A stretch of DNA of 59,356 nucleotides from positions 1 to 59,356 of the forward strand of contig CAYFUF010000006.1 of assembly GCA_964346245.1 (NCBI GenBank). The letters are read 5' to 3'. The DNA is from CAYFUF01 sp964346245. Its GTDB lineage: Bacteria; Bacillota; Clostridia; Tissierellales; Peptoniphilaceae. The position numbers and the translations under genes are program-made. Below, piece after piece: positions 16,615 through 25,583 of the stretch (within the stretch, counting starts at the first letter, position 1; every line of letters starts with the position of its first letter). Below the pieces are notes generated by a model. That model had not been told where the DNA came from. It saw nothing but the letters and a program-made list of their open reading frames with translations, and made no database searches.

Positions 16615-16728
16615 ATGAAAGTAAGACCATCAGTAAAGAAGATGTGTGATAAATGCAAAGTCATCAAGCGTAAAGGTAGAGTTATGGTGATTTGCGATAA
16701 TCCAAAGCACAAGCAACGTCAAGGCTAA
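16615..16728 (+). CDS. rpmJ: 50S ribosomal protein L36 (zinc-binding)
   Basis: This 37-residue protein is easily missed because of its size. It starts at ATG 16615 after AGGAGGTACTCA. It begins MKVRPSVKKMCDKCK and contains the zinc ligands Cys11, Cys14, Cys27 and His32, so it is the C+ form. It lies between infA and rpsM, the standard position. Confidence 0.97.
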   Translation: MKVRPSVKKMCDKCKVIKRKGRVMVICDNPKHKQRQG

Positions 16729-16746
16729 ACACGGAGGTGAAGGATT

Positions 16747-17091
16747 TTGGCTAGAATAGCTGGTATAGACTTACCAAGAGAGAAAAGAGTAGAAATCGGA
16801 CTGACCTATATTTATGGTATCGGCCGTGCTCGCTCAAATGAAATTTTAAGTAATGCAGGCGTAAATCCGGACACACGTGTTCGCGATTTGACAGAAGATG
16901 AAGTTCAAAGCATCCGTGAGCAGATTGATCACTATCATGTAGAGGGTGATCTTCGCCGTGACGTGTCCTTAGACATCAAGCGTCTTCGCGAAATCAACTG
17001 CTATCGCGGTATCCGCCACAGAAGAAACCTTCCTGTACGCGGACAAAACACAAAGAACAACTCAAGAACTCGTAAGGGTAAAAAGAAATAG
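16747..17091 (+). CDS. rpsM: 30S ribosomal protein S13
   Basis: S13 is a head protein that contacts P-site tRNA and bridges to the large subunit. The 114-residue product starts at TTG 16747 after GGAGGTGAAGGAT. It has the helix-two-turn-helix region IAGIDLPREKRVEIGLTYIY and the C-terminal tail NTKNNSRTRKGKKK. It is slightly shorter than in E. coli, as in many Gram-positive bacteria. Confidence 0.97.
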   Translation: MARIAGIDLPREKRVEIGLTYIYGIGRARSNEILSNAGVNPDTRVRDLTEDEVQSIREQIDHYHVEGDLRRDVSLDIKRLREINCYRGIRHRRNLPVRGQNTKNNSRTRKGKKK

Positions 17092-17103
17092 GAGGAGCAA
17101 CGC

Positions 17104-17505
17104 ATGGCACAAGCTAAAGGCGCACGCCGTAGCGGCGGCAGAAGAAGAGTTAAGAAGAATATTGCTAGCGGACAAGCTCACATTGTTTCTACCTTCAATA
17201 ATACGATTGTAACGATGTCAGACTTAAACGGTAATGTTCTTTCCTGGGCATCCGCTGGTCAACTAGGTTTTCGCGGTTCAAGAAAATCTACACCATTTGC
17301 AGCGCAACAATGCGCAGAAGAAGCAGCAAAGAAGGCAATGGAGCACGGTCTAAAGACGGTAGAAGTTTACGTTAAGGGACCTGGTTCAGGCCGCGAATCT
17401 GCTATTCGTGCACTCGAAACTGTGGGCTTAAGTGTTACTTTGATTAAAGATATCACGCCAATTCCACATAATGGGTGTAGACCACCTAAAAGAAGAAGAG
17501 TATAA
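17104..17505 (+). CDS. rpsK: 30S ribosomal protein S11
   Basis: S11 is a platform protein near the mRNA exit. The 133-residue product contains the core IVSTFNNTIVTMSDLNGN and KGPGSGRESAIRALE, and ends PPKRRRV. The N-terminal part is very basic, as in the family. rpsD follows after 11 bases. Confidence 0.98.
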   Translation: MAQAKGARRSGGRRRVKKNIASGQAHIVSTFNNTIVTMSDLNGNVLSWASAGQLGFRGSRKSTPFAAQQCAEEAAKKAMEHGLKTVEVYVKGPGSGRESAIRALETVGLSVTLIKDITPIPHNGCRPPKRRRV

Positions 17506-17516
17506 GGGAGGCAAGA

Positions 17517-18104
17517 ATGGCAAGATATACTGGACCAATTTTGAAGAGATGCCGCGCACTTGAGATTGAACCTCAAGTCGTCGGAATCAATAAGAGCTCA
17601 AACCGTAATCCTGGCAACGCTCGTCGTAAGGTTAGCGATTATGGCGTACAACTTAGAGAAAAACAAAAAGCAAAATTCATTTATGGAATGACGGAAAAAC
17701 CATTCCGCAACCTGTACGCTCGCGCAGATCGTATGGAAGGTCAAACAGGTTGGAACCTGTTAAAGCTTCTTGAACTACGCTTCGACAACGTTGTATACCG
17801 TATGGGATTTGCATCAACTCGTCCACAAGCCCGCCAACTTATCGTACATGGACATTTCCTTGTTAACGGTAAGAAGGTAGATATTCCTTCCATTACACTT
17901 CAAGTGGGAGACATTATCACAGTAAAACAAAAGTCACGTAAGAACGGAATTTTTGCTCAAGCAGGAAGCAACGCATGGAATCAAGTTCCTTGGGTTTCCG
18001 CTGATGAGGAGAAACTAGAAGGAAAGATTCTTTCTGAGCCCATGCGCGACAATATCGACTATCCAATTGAGGAAACTCTGATCGTCGAGCTTTACTCTAA
18101 ATAA
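17517..18104 (+). CDS. rpsD: 30S ribosomal protein S4
   Basis: S4 is a primary 16S rRNA binder. The 195-residue product has the S4 domain with RLDNVVYR-like sequence and the motif ARQLIVHGHFLVNGKKV. The N-terminus lacks the zinc cysteine cluster (only Cys12 is present). It is somewhat shorter than the 200-208 residue norm. It is followed by a 38-base gap to rpoA. S4 in other bacteria regulates the alpha operon by binding its mRNA; no matching structure was found here. Confidence 0.96.
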   Translation: MARYTGPILKRCRALEIEPQVVGINKSSNRNPGNARRKVSDYGVQLREKQKAKFIYGMTEKPFRNLYARADRMEGQTGWNLLKLLELRFDNVVYRMGFASTRPQARQLIVHGHFLVNGKKVDIPSITLQVGDIITVKQKSRKNGIFAQAGSNAWNQVPWVSADEEKLEGKILSEPMRDNIDYPIEETLIVELYSK

Positions 18105-18142
18105 TTGATCCGTCGCTTAGAAATGGATAGGAGGCTTGATCC

Positions 18143-19105
18143 GTGGTAAATAAACTGAATACGAAAGTTGAAATTCTGGAAATAGATGAAGAAGCTAGCT
18201 ATGGTAAGTTTTCAATGGCGCCACTTGAACGTGGATACGGAACAACACTAGGTAACTCATTGCGTCGCGTGCTATTGTCTTCATTGCCAGGCACTGCAAT
18301 TTCAAGTATAAAGTTTGATGATGGTGTACCACATGAGTTTTCAACAATCCCAGGTGTAATGGAAGATGTAACGGAGATTGTCCTCAACCTTAAGGGCGTC
18401 GCTATCAAGCGCCTCGACAACAAAGGCGAAGTCGCTAACTTACGTCTTGATGTTGAAGGACCAAAGATCGTTACCGCTGGTGATATACAAGATAATACGG
18501 ATGTTGAAATCGTAAATAGGGATCACTATATCTGTACAGTTAATAGCGAAGGTGCTATTCATATGGATTTAGTCGTAATCGATGGTAGCGGATATACCTT
18601 AGCCGATCAGAATAAGAGCGAAAGCGATCCAATCGGCACGATAGCTATCGATTCCTCTTTCACTCCTGTATCAAAAGTAAATTATTCTGTTGAAAATACT
18701 AGAGTTGAACAAATAACTGACTATGACAAGCTCATTTTAGAGGTTTGGGCTAACGGTACAGTGACTCCACAAGAAGCTGTTGCTGCTGGATCACAAGTAC
18801 TGATGGATCACCTCAATCTGTTTACGGAACTACCAAACTATGTCTTCGAAGAAGAAGAAGTCGAGGTTGAAGAAGAGGTGGATGAAGAGAACCTTATCCT
18901 TGAAAAGCCTATTGAAGACCTTGATCTTTCCCTCAGAAGCTACAACTGCTTGAAGAGAGCCAACATCAACACCGTTGGAGACATCCTTGAGTATGAAGTT
19001 TCTGAATTAAAGAAGATTCGTAACTTTGGCAAGAAGTCCTTCACAGAGGTTGAAAGCAAAATCGATGAGCTCGGTTTACAGCTAACTGATAAGTCAGATG
19101 AGTAG
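18143..19105 (+). CDS. rpoA: DNA-directed RNA polymerase subunit alpha
   Basis: Alpha forms the assembly platform of RNA polymerase, and its C-terminal domain contacts UP elements and activators. The 320-residue product begins at GTG 18143 after AGGAGGCTTGATCC. The N-terminal dimerisation domain (LERGYGTTLGNSLRRVLLSS) and the C-terminal domain with LSLRSYNCLKRANINTV and the 265-region loop are conserved. The linker between them is unusually acidic, with a Glu-rich run at residues 236-250. rplQ follows after 17 bases. Confidence 0.98.
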   Translation: MVNKLNTKVEILEIDEEASYGKFSMAPLERGYGTTLGNSLRRVLLSSLPGTAISSIKFDDGVPHEFSTIPGVMEDVTEIVLNLKGVAIKRLDNKGEVANLRLDVEGPKIVTAGDIQDNTDVEIVNRDHYICTVNSEGAIHMDLVVIDGSGYTLADQNKSESDPIGTIAIDSSFTPVSKVNYSVENTRVEQITDYDKLILEVWANGTVTPQEAVAAGSQVLMDHLNLFTELPNYVFEEEEVEVEEEVDEENLILEKPIEDLDLSLRSYNCLKRANINTVGDILEYEVSELKKIRNFGKKSFTEVESKIDELGLQLTDKSDE

Positions 19106-19122
19106 GCAAGGAGGAGAATAAC

Positions 19123-19467
19123 TTGGCCACACAAAGAAAATTAGGAAGAAGAACTGACCACCGCAACGCCATGTTGCGCAATCAGGTAGCTTCTTTGATG
19201 AAGAATGGCAAAATTACAACAACTGTAACTCGTGCCAAAGAAACACAGCGTTTGGCTGAGAAGATGATTACCCTAGGTAAGAAGGGTGATTTATCCTCTA
19301 ACCGTGCAATTTCATCATTCATTTATGATAACAAGGTTGCACAGCTAATCGTTGAAGATATCGCCCCTCGCTTCGCAGACCGCAACGGTGGCTACACTCG
19401 CATCTTACGAGTAGGCCCAAGACGCGGCGACGGCTCAGAAATGGCGATTCTCGAGTTAGTTGACTAA
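19123..19467 (+). CDS. rplQ: 50S ribosomal protein L17
   Basis: L17 is a large-subunit tunnel-exit protein. The 114-residue product starts at TTG 19123 after AAGGAGGAGAATAAC. It opens KLGRRTDHRNAMLRNQVASL and ends with the conserved YTRILRVGPRRGDGSEMAILELV. It is the last gene of the superoperon and is followed 13 bases later by a strong terminator. Confidence 0.97.
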   Translation: MATQRKLGRRTDHRNAMLRNQVASLMKNGKITTTVTRAKETQRLAEKMITLGKKGDLSSNRAISSFIYDNKVAQLIVEDIAPRFADRNGGYTRILRVGPRRGDGSEMAILELVD

Positions 19468-19480
19468 GAGAATTATGGAA

Positions 19481-19516
19481 GGCTCTGATCCTGCGGATCG
19501 GGGCCCTTTCTTTTTA
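19481..19516 (+). terminator. Terminator of the S10-spc-alpha superoperon
   Basis: An 11-base-pair stem (19481-19491 with 19495-19505, two G-U pairs) with a 3-base loop is followed by CTTTCTTTTT. It lies directly after rplQ and ends the cotranscribed block that began at rpsJ. Confidence 0.9.
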
Positions 19517-19540
19517 TCCCCACAGTAAACGTGATATAAT
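19512..19540 (+). promoter_or_regulatory. Candidate promoter of the L,D-transpeptidase gene
   Basis: A perfect -10 TATAAT lies at 19535-19540, 35 bases before the start codon. The region 17 bases upstream (TTTTAT at 19512-19517) is a poor -35 and overlaps the end of the previous terminator. Only the -10 is convincing. Confidence 0.5.
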
Positions 19541-19575
19541 TGAAACGTTAAAGACAATTCAGTGAGGAGGTAACG

Positions 19576-20973
19576 ATGAAGAATTTTCTTAGCAAACATA
19601 AAGTGCTTACCATCGTCATTTCACTTTTAGTCATTATCTATGTGGCTGGTTTCATCTACTTTTCCATGACGTCCTATCCTAGAACAACAGTCAATGGGGA
19701 AGACAGAGGTTTATTAGCAAAACAAGATGTTTTCAAAATTGGCAAGAACGCCAGTCCGGTTGAGGTAAAGGGCTTATTCGGTGAAAGCCTAACGGTTAAC
19801 CCCCAAGATATCGATTACGTTTATGAAATTGATGGGTCCCCACAGTTGGAAGAGAACAACCTGCTTTGGCCCATCGAATTATTGAGGCGTCATGATTACC
19901 AGATTGACTTTGTTGAAAAATACGATGAGGTCCTATTGGATTTCCTGCTCTTAGAATCCGATTTTGATGAGAATGGAAAACCAGCAAAGAATGCCAGCAT
20001 TGAGATTACAGATACCCAGGTAGACATCATTCCCGAAGAGATTGGCACCAAGGTAGATCACTCGGTCATTAAGGAACAGATTTTATCCGCTATGGCCCAA
20101 GGCGAGCCTCAAGTTCAGGTAAGCGATGCCTATGATCAACCAACGCTAAAGGCAGACGACCCAGAGGTTGTTGAAGAAGCAGAGCGGTACGAAAAGATAT
20201 TTGCCAATAGCATTACGCTTGATTTTGATGACCGCCAGTACACTTTAGGCGGGATGGACATTTTCAATATGTATGATGAAAACGAGGAAGGCGACATCAT
20301 CCTAGACGAGGAAGATCTGGTCAATTGGGTTGCCCAGGTAGCCAGAGAGACGGATACCTACGGAACGACAAGGACTTTTAACGCCATAGGCGTTGGTCAA
20401 ATTCAAGTGCCTCCCGGTATTATGGGTTGGCAGATGAATGTCCGTTTAACCGTGGAGAAGATGGTGGAACTGATCAAAGAAGGTGGAGCCCACACGATTG
20501 AGCCAGTTTACAATATAAGGGCAAGAACCAGGGCAACCGATGACATTGGGGGCACCTATATTGAGGTGGACTTGTCCAGACAACATCTCTGGGCTTATGT
20601 GGACTACCAGCTTGTCTTTGAATCGAGCTTGGTCTCAGGCATGGGAAACACTCAGTGGTCTACGCCAATCGGTGTGAATGAAATTTGGTCCAAGGAAAAA
20701 GAGGTAATCCTCTACGGTACTAGTTTCGATACGGAAGTAAGTTATGAGACGCCGGTCAAATACTGGATGCCCATCAACTGGGGTGGGGTCGGCCTTCATG
20801 ATGCTGATTGGAGAGACGCCTTCGGCGGAGAAATCTACATGGGTAACGGATCAAATGGTTGTTTGAATTTGCCGGAAGCGACAGCAGAGCAGATTTTCAA
20901 CACTTTCCCCGTTGGCACACCGGTCATTGTTTATGAGAGCTATACCAACTACTCTAATCCCGATAATATTTAA
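19576..20973 (+). CDS. L,D-transpeptidase with a peptidoglycan-binding-like N-terminal region (YkuD family)
   Basis: The enzyme is predicted to form 3-3 peptidoglycan cross-links or to attach proteins outside the membrane. The 465-residue product has an N-terminal membrane anchor (about residues 8-29), a long extracellular region resembling PG_binding_4, and a YkuD catalytic domain from about 320. His408 and Cys429 in GSNGC are the expected catalytic residues (SNGC in place of the more common SHGC). ATG 19576 follows GAGGAGGTAACG. It lies after the ribosomal terminator and 14 bases before ecfA1, so it may be cotranscribed with the ECF genes. Family is firm; precise role is inferred. Confidence 0.9.
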   Translation: MKNFLSKHKVLTIVISLLVIIYVAGFIYFSMTSYPRTTVNGEDRGLLAKQDVFKIGKNASPVEVKGLFGESLTVNPQDIDYVYEIDGSPQLEENNLLWPIELLRRHDYQIDFVEKYDEVLLDFLLLESDFDENGKPAKNASIEITDTQVDIIPEEIGTKVDHSVIKEQILSAMAQGEPQVQVSDAYDQPTLKADDPEVVEEAERYEKIFANSITLDFDDRQYTLGGMDIFNMYDENEEGDIILDEEDLVNWVAQVARETDTYGTTRTFNAIGVGQIQVPPGIMGWQMNVRLTVEKMVELIKEGGAHTIEPVYNIRARTRATDDIGGTYIEVDLSRQHLWAYVDYQLVFESSLVSGMGNTQWSTPIGVNEIWSKEKEVILYGTSFDTEVSYETPVKYWMPINWGGVGLHDADWRDAFGGEIYMGNGSNGCLNLPEATAEQIFNTFPVGTPVIVYESYTNYSNPDNI

Positions 20974-20987
20974 CAGGGGAGGAATCC

Positions 20988-21851
20988 TTGGAGAAATTAG
21001 ATAACGACTATCCGATGATATCGGTCGAGGGGCTTTCCTTCGCCTATCCAGCTATGGAAGGTGAGGAGAGTCAGCTCGTTCTTGACGATATCAACATTAC
21101 AATAAATGCGGGGGACTTTGTTGCCGTCCTCGGCCACAATGGTTCAGGGAAATCGACCTTGGCCAAGCTTTTGAATGCCCAAATGTTGCCCAGCCAAGGC
21201 AATATAAAGATTGCTGGCATGAATACGAAAAATGAGGATGATTTATGGAATATTCGAGCCAAGTGTGGCATCGTCTTCCAAAATCCAGATAATCAAATGG
21301 TCGCCTCTATTGTAGAGGAGGATGTGGCTTTCGGCCCAGAAAACCTAGGCGTTCCTCTACCGGAGCTGCGCTTTGTGGTGGATGAAGCCCTGAAAGCTGT
21401 CGATATGTACGACTTCAGACGCAGAGAGCCTCAGCACTTGTCTGGCGGACAAAAGCAGAGGATTGCCATAGCCGGCGTTCTAGCTATGCAGCCAGACTGC
21501 ATCATCATGGACGAGCCTACCGCTATGTTAGACCCCATCGGCCGCAGAGAGATTATGGAAAGCATTGAGTACCTCAATAAAGAGCAGGGAAAAACAATCC
21601 TAATGATTACTCACTTTATGGAGGAGGCGGCTAAAGCCAACCGGGTCCTTGTCATGCATGACGGCAAGATAGTCATGGATGGGACACCGAAAGAAACCTT
21701 CTCCCAAGTAGAGCAAATGAGAGAACTTGAGCTGGATGTACCCCAGGTCACCGAGCTTGCCTACCTCTTACACAAAGAGGGGCTTCATTTTTCGCCCGAC
21801 CTTTTAACCATTGATGATTTTGTGGAGGCTGTACATGAGCATGGTATTTAA
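20988..21851 (+). CDS. ecfA1: ECF transporter ATPase subunit EcfA1
   Basis: This is one of the two ATPases of the energy-coupling factor module that powers uptake of vitamins and metals with various S subunits. The 287-residue product starts at TTG 20988 after GGGAGGAATCC. It has Walker A GHNGSGKST at residues 49-57, the Q-loop FQNPDNQM, the ABC signature LSGGQKQR and Walker B IIMDEPTAML. It overlaps ecfA2 by 17 bases. No S-component gene is in the window, so the group II (shared) type of ECF is likely. Confidence 0.96.
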   Translation: MEKLDNDYPMISVEGLSFAYPAMEGEESQLVLDDINITINAGDFVAVLGHNGSGKSTLAKLLNAQMLPSQGNIKIAGMNTKNEDDLWNIRAKCGIVFQNPDNQMVASIVEEDVAFGPENLGVPLPELRFVVDEALKAVDMYDFRRREPQHLSGGQKQRIAIAGVLAMQPDCIIMDEPTAMLDPIGRREIMESIEYLNKEQGKTILMITHFMEEAAKANRVLVMHDGKIVMDGTPKETFSQVEQMRELELDVPQVTELAYLLHKEGLHFSPDLLTIDDFVEAVHEHGI

Positions 21852-22701
21852 TGATGTAAGCTTCTACTACAATCAGAATTCGAAGAATCCAATCGTTGCT
21901 CTGGAGGGCGTCAACCTGTCAATCGAAAAGCACGAGTATGTGGGACTCATTGGACACACGGGCTCAGGCAAATCTACCTTGGTCCAACACATGAATGGTT
22001 TGAATAAACCGTCTAAAGGACGGGTTGTCGTCGATGGGACCGATACCCTAGATGAAAAAGCTAATCTGAAGAAGCTCCGCCAACGCGTTGGCATCGTCTT
22101 TCAGTATCCAGAGGACCAACTCTTTGAAGAGACAATCTATCAGGATATTGCTTTCGGACCAAAGAACTTAGGTCTAGACAAGGAAGAGATTGATGTTCGG
22201 GTAAGGGAGAGCATGGAAGCCGTTGGATTAGATTTTGAGGAATTCAAGGATGAGTCGCCCTTTGAGATATCAGGCGGTCAAAAGCGCAGGGTAGCCATCG
22301 CTGGTGTCTTAGCCCTGAGACCCTCCTATTTGGTCCTAGACGAACCTACCGCCGGACTTGACCCCAGAGGTCGAGACGAGATTTTACGAGAGATAAAAGA
22401 GATTTATGAGTCAAATCCAGAGCTAACCGTCATCTTGGTAACCCACTCCATGGAAGACATCGCCGAGCATGCCAACCGCATCTTGGTGGTCGATCAAGGG
22501 ACGATTGCCATGGACGGCAGCCCCGTCGAAATTTTTTCCCAGAAGGAAGAGCTAGAGAAGAGGGGGCTCACTATCCCTCAGATTACTCAGCTCATGATTT
22601 GCTTGAAAGACCAAGGCTTAGATATTGACCCCTATGCCCTCACCGTGGAGGAAGCTTTCCAAACCCTCGTAAACTATTGGCGAGGAGGCGACCATGAATG
22701 A
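21835..22701 (+). CDS. ecfA2: ECF transporter ATPase subunit EcfA2
   Basis: This is the second ATPase of the ECF module. The 288-residue product starts at ATG 21835 (GGAGG nearby); a start further upstream at 21811 lies inside ecfA1 and has no support. Walker A GHTGSGKST is at residues 40-48, with the Q-loop FQYPEDQLFEET, signature ISGGQKRR and Walker B LVLDEPTAGLD. The gene overlaps ecfA1 and, by 8 bases, ecfT, so the three are translationally coupled. Confidence 0.96.
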   Translation: MSMVFNDVSFYYNQNSKNPIVALEGVNLSIEKHEYVGLIGHTGSGKSTLVQHMNGLNKPSKGRVVVDGTDTLDEKANLKKLRQRVGIVFQYPEDQLFEETIYQDIAFGPKNLGLDKEEIDVRVRESMEAVGLDFEEFKDESPFEISGGQKRRVAIAGVLALRPSYLVLDEPTAGLDPRGRDEILREIKEIYESNPELTVILVTHSMEDIAEHANRILVVDQGTIAMDGSPVEIFSQKEELEKRGLTIPQITQLMICLKDQGLDIDPYALTVEEAFQTLVNYWRGGDHE

Positions 22702-23485
22702 GCGCGTAACCATAGGACAATATATACCGGGCGATAGCTTTATCCACCGCCTTGATCCCCGAATTAAGTTGGTCATTACTATCTTGTTCATCGTCATGAT
22801 CTTCTTTGTCAACAGCTTTATTGGCTTTGCCATCTTCTTCGCCTTCATTATTGGCGTCATGCTGGTGGCTCAGATTCCCTTCAAGCGGCTGATGAAAGGC
22901 CTGAGGCCCATACTCTTCATCATCCTCTTCACCTTCTTTCTCAATGTCTTCACGACACCAGGTAAGAGTGTCTTCCAGTTTTGGATATTCAACTTTACCG
23001 AAGAAGGCTTGTACAAGGGTGCCTTTACGTCGGTCCGCCTGATTCTGTTAGTCTTCGGTACGACCATGTTGACGTTAACGACAAGCCCCTTGGAGCTTAC
23101 GGACGGCATCGAGTCCCTCCTCAAGCCCCTATCGGTCATCAAGTTTCCAGCCCACGAGTTGGCCATGATGATCTCTATTGCCCTAAGCTTTATCCCCACT
23201 CTTTTCGAAGAGGCAGACAAGATTAGACGGGCCCAGATGGCAAGAGGAGCGGATTTCGAATCCGGCAACGTCATTAACCGGGCAAAGGCAATGATCCCCC
23301 TGCTCGTCCCACTCTTTCTCAACGCCTTCAGGCGGGCGGAGGAACTAGGTACGGCCATGGAAGCCCGCTGCTACCGTGGCGGTCAGGGAAGAACCAGGCT
23401 GAATCCTCTGCGCCTACAAACCAAGGATATCCTGACTCTTGTGATTGCAACCGCCTTTTTTGTCGCTATAGCAGTCATTTGGTAA
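22694..23485 (+). CDS. ecfT: ECF transporter transmembrane subunit EcfT
   Basis: This scaffold protein links the two ATPases to the substrate-binding S component. The 263-residue product has about five to six membrane helices. Its two conserved coupling motifs are ARG (in AQMARGADF) and the equivalent in TAMEARCYRGG, which insert into the ATPases. ATG 22694 follows GAGGAGGCGACC. truA starts 9 bases after it. The substrate cannot be inferred without the S component. Confidence 0.95.
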   Translation: MNERVTIGQYIPGDSFIHRLDPRIKLVITILFIVMIFFVNSFIGFAIFFAFIIGVMLVAQIPFKRLMKGLRPILFIILFTFFLNVFTTPGKSVFQFWIFNFTEEGLYKGAFTSVRLILLVFGTTMLTLTTSPLELTDGIESLLKPLSVIKFPAHELAMMISIALSFIPTLFEEADKIRRAQMARGADFESGNVINRAKAMIPLLVPLFLNAFRRAEELGTAMEARCYRGGQGRTRLNPLRLQTKDILTLVIATAFFVAIAVIW

Positions 23486-23494
23486 GAGGTTATT

Positions 23495-24259
23495 ATGAAA
23501 AACTATCTGCTGAGAATTGCATATGACGGAAGCTCTTTTCATGGATTCCAGCTTCAAGAAGGACACCGTACAGTTAACGGTGTCCTTCAGCAATCCATCG
23601 AAAAGCTGACGAGAAGACCGACCCGCCTGATTGCCGCTGGACGAACAGATGCTGGCGTACATGCGGAAGACCAGGCAATCAACTTCCTCACGACGACAGA
23701 GATTAGCCCGGAAGGCTTCTCCTACCACCTGCAAAAGGAGTTACCAGGAGACATCCTCTGCCTATCATCCCAGAAAGTTCCTCTGGGCTTTCACGCCCGC
23801 TTTGCTTGTGAGTCCAAGACCTACCGCTATGTGATAAGCCTCAGAAGGCCCATGATGCCTACCGAGCGGTTATATAAGGCAGCCTGTTCCTACGATTTGG
23901 ATTTGGCCGTCATGGAAAAAGGGCTCAGGCTCTTTGAGGGTGAGCATGACTTTCGTTACTTTTGCAAATATAATCCCCTCCGCCAGCCAGTTCGCACAAT
24001 CGACTCCTTCACGATGGAGCGGGTAGGGGACGACCTCGTCTTTCGCATCAAGGCGGAGAGCTTTCTCCACAATCAGATTCGCCTTATGATTGGGGCAATG
24101 GTTGAGCTAGGCCGGGGCCAATTCAGCTTGGAAGACATTCAAGTTCAGTTGCTGGGTAAGGAGAAGAGGATGAGGCAGGTTACCTATCCTGCTAGCGGCT
24201 TGACCCTAGAGAAGCTAGAGCTCAACGATCGAAGCAACCGCTTTGTCAAATCGGTGTAA
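23495..24259 (+). CDS. truA: tRNA pseudouridine(38-40) synthase
   Basis: TruA converts uridines 38-40 in the anticodon stem of many tRNAs to pseudouridine. The 254-residue product has the signature AAGRTDAGVHA, in which Asp52 is the catalytic residue, and the C-terminal AESFLHNQIRLMIGAM block. It follows ecfT after 9 bases, a common arrangement in Bacillota (ecfA1-ecfA2-ecfT-truA next to rplQ). It is most likely cotranscribed with the ECF genes. Confidence 0.97.
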   Translation: MKNYLLRIAYDGSSFHGFQLQEGHRTVNGVLQQSIEKLTRRPTRLIAAGRTDAGVHAEDQAINFLTTTEISPEGFSYHLQKELPGDILCLSSQKVPLGFHARFACESKTYRYVISLRRPMMPTERLYKAACSYDLDLAVMEKGLRLFEGEHDFRYFCKYNPLRQPVRTIDSFTMERVGDDLVFRIKAESFLHNQIRLMIGAMVELGRGQFSLEDIQVQLLGKEKRMRQVTYPASGLTLEKLELNDRSNRFVKSV

Positions 24260-24320
24260 AATCAGATCAAGTAGCTGTTTTCTATGCTACTATGGATGAG
24301 GATAATGAAGGGAGATGAGC

Positions 24321-25583
24321 ATGAAAAAATTCGCGTTTACCAAAGAAGAAAAATCATGGATTGCCTATGATATGGGCAATTCCGCCTATTCGATGGCAAT
24401 CACAACCGCCTTGCTTCCGCTATATTTCACCATGTTTAGGCCTGGCGAGGGCATGGATATGGGTTACTTTCATACCTTAGCTGCAATCATCGTTGCTGTA
24501 ATGAGCCCCATCTTAGGAACGATTGCTGATTTCAGAGGATATAAGAAAAAACTGTTCACTTTTTTCTCCCTACTGGGCATGTTGTCGACAGCAGGCCTAG
24601 CGGTGGTCCCCTACTACAATTGGCAGCTCTTAATCTTTATGTTTATTCTGACTTATGTCGGCTTCGCGGGATCCAACGTTTTTTATGATTCCTTCTTAAT
24701 TGATATTGCCCCAGATGAGCGGATGGACCGAGTTTCCGCAACGGGTTTTGCCTATGGCTACATTGCCTCTGTGCTTCCCTTTGCCATAAGCTTAGCCGCT
24801 GTATGGTTTCTGGGGATGGATCAATTCATCGGCTTCCAGATATCCTTTCTCATCACTGCTGTCTGGTGGTTTATCTTCACGATTCCCATGTACAAGAATG
24901 TCCACCAACGCCATTATGTGGAGAGAGTATCCAACCCCGTTCTAGGCAGCTTCCGCCAGATAGCAAGCACCATGAAAGATATCCGCAAGCACCGAGTGGT
25001 CGTCGTCTTCCTCTTAGCTTACTTCCTTTACATCGATGGGGTAGACACTATCATCAAAATGGTTGTTCCCTATTCTGAGCAAGTCTTGGAAGGGGGAGCG
25101 CTAGACATGTTTGTCTTACTCGGTATCCTTCTGATCATACAGATTATCGCTTTTCCCTTTGCCCTGCTCTACGGCCGCTTGGCTGGAAAGGTTGGCGCAA
25201 TTCGCATGATACAGGTGGCCATCATCACCTACATGATTTCTGTCTTCTTTGCCGCTAGCATTACCCAGATATGGCAAATCTTCATTTTGGGGGCCATGGT
25301 CGGGTCAGCCCAAGGCGGCATTCAAGCCCTATCCAGATCGTATTATGCCAAGATTATCCCCAAAGAAAACTCCAATGAGTTCTTTGGCTTCTACAATATT
25401 TTTGGTAAGTTTGCTGCCATAATAGGGCCTTTCATCATGGCCTTCATTACGGATGTTTTGGGTAATGCCCGTCTTTCTATCTTCGGCATCTTACCCCTTT
25501 TCATCGGAGGCTTCATCCTTACCTTCTTCCTGCCTAAAGATAGCGATATGGTTCCACGAGTGACCGAGGAAAATATAAGATGA
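24321..25583 (+). CDS. MFS transporter of the UMF1 / Atg22-like family
   Basis: This membrane transporter has about 12 segments over 420 residues. The N-terminal signature DMGNSAYSM after the first cytoplasmic stretch is characteristic of the UMF1 (PF11700, Atg22-like) MFS branch; bacterial substrates are mostly unknown. I chose ATG 24321 because GGGAG lies six bases upstream; an ATG at 24315 is also possible. Its stop overlaps the start of the next gene (ATGA), so the two are translationally coupled. The upstream gap of about 60 bases has a potential hairpin (AGTAGC with GCTACT) but no clear promoter. Confidence 0.88.
   Translation: MKKFAFTKEEKSWIAYDMGNSAYSMAITTALLPLYFTMFRPGEGMDMGYFHTLAAIIVAVMSPILGTIADFRGYKKKLFTFFSLLGMLSTAGLAVVPYYNWQLLIFMFILTYVGFAGSNVFYDSFLIDIAPDERMDRVSATGFAYGYIASVLPFAISLAAVWFLGMDQFIGFQISFLITAVWWFIFTIPMYKNVHQRHYVERVSNPVLGSFRQIASTMKDIRKHRVVVVFLLAYFLYIDGVDTIIKMVVPYSEQVLEGGALDMFVLLGILLIIQIIAFPFALLYGRLAGKVGAIRMIQVAIITYMISVFFAASITQIWQIFILGAMVGSAQGGIQALSRSYYAKIIPKENSNEFFGFYNIFGKFAAIIGPFIMAFITDVLGNARLSIFGILPLFIGGFILTFFLPKDSDMVPRVTEENIR

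Noticed and set aside
24321..25583. Autophagy protein function suggested by the Atg22 name
   Set aside because: The family name comes from the fungal vacuole protein; in bacteria the same MFS branch is a transporter of unknown substrate.
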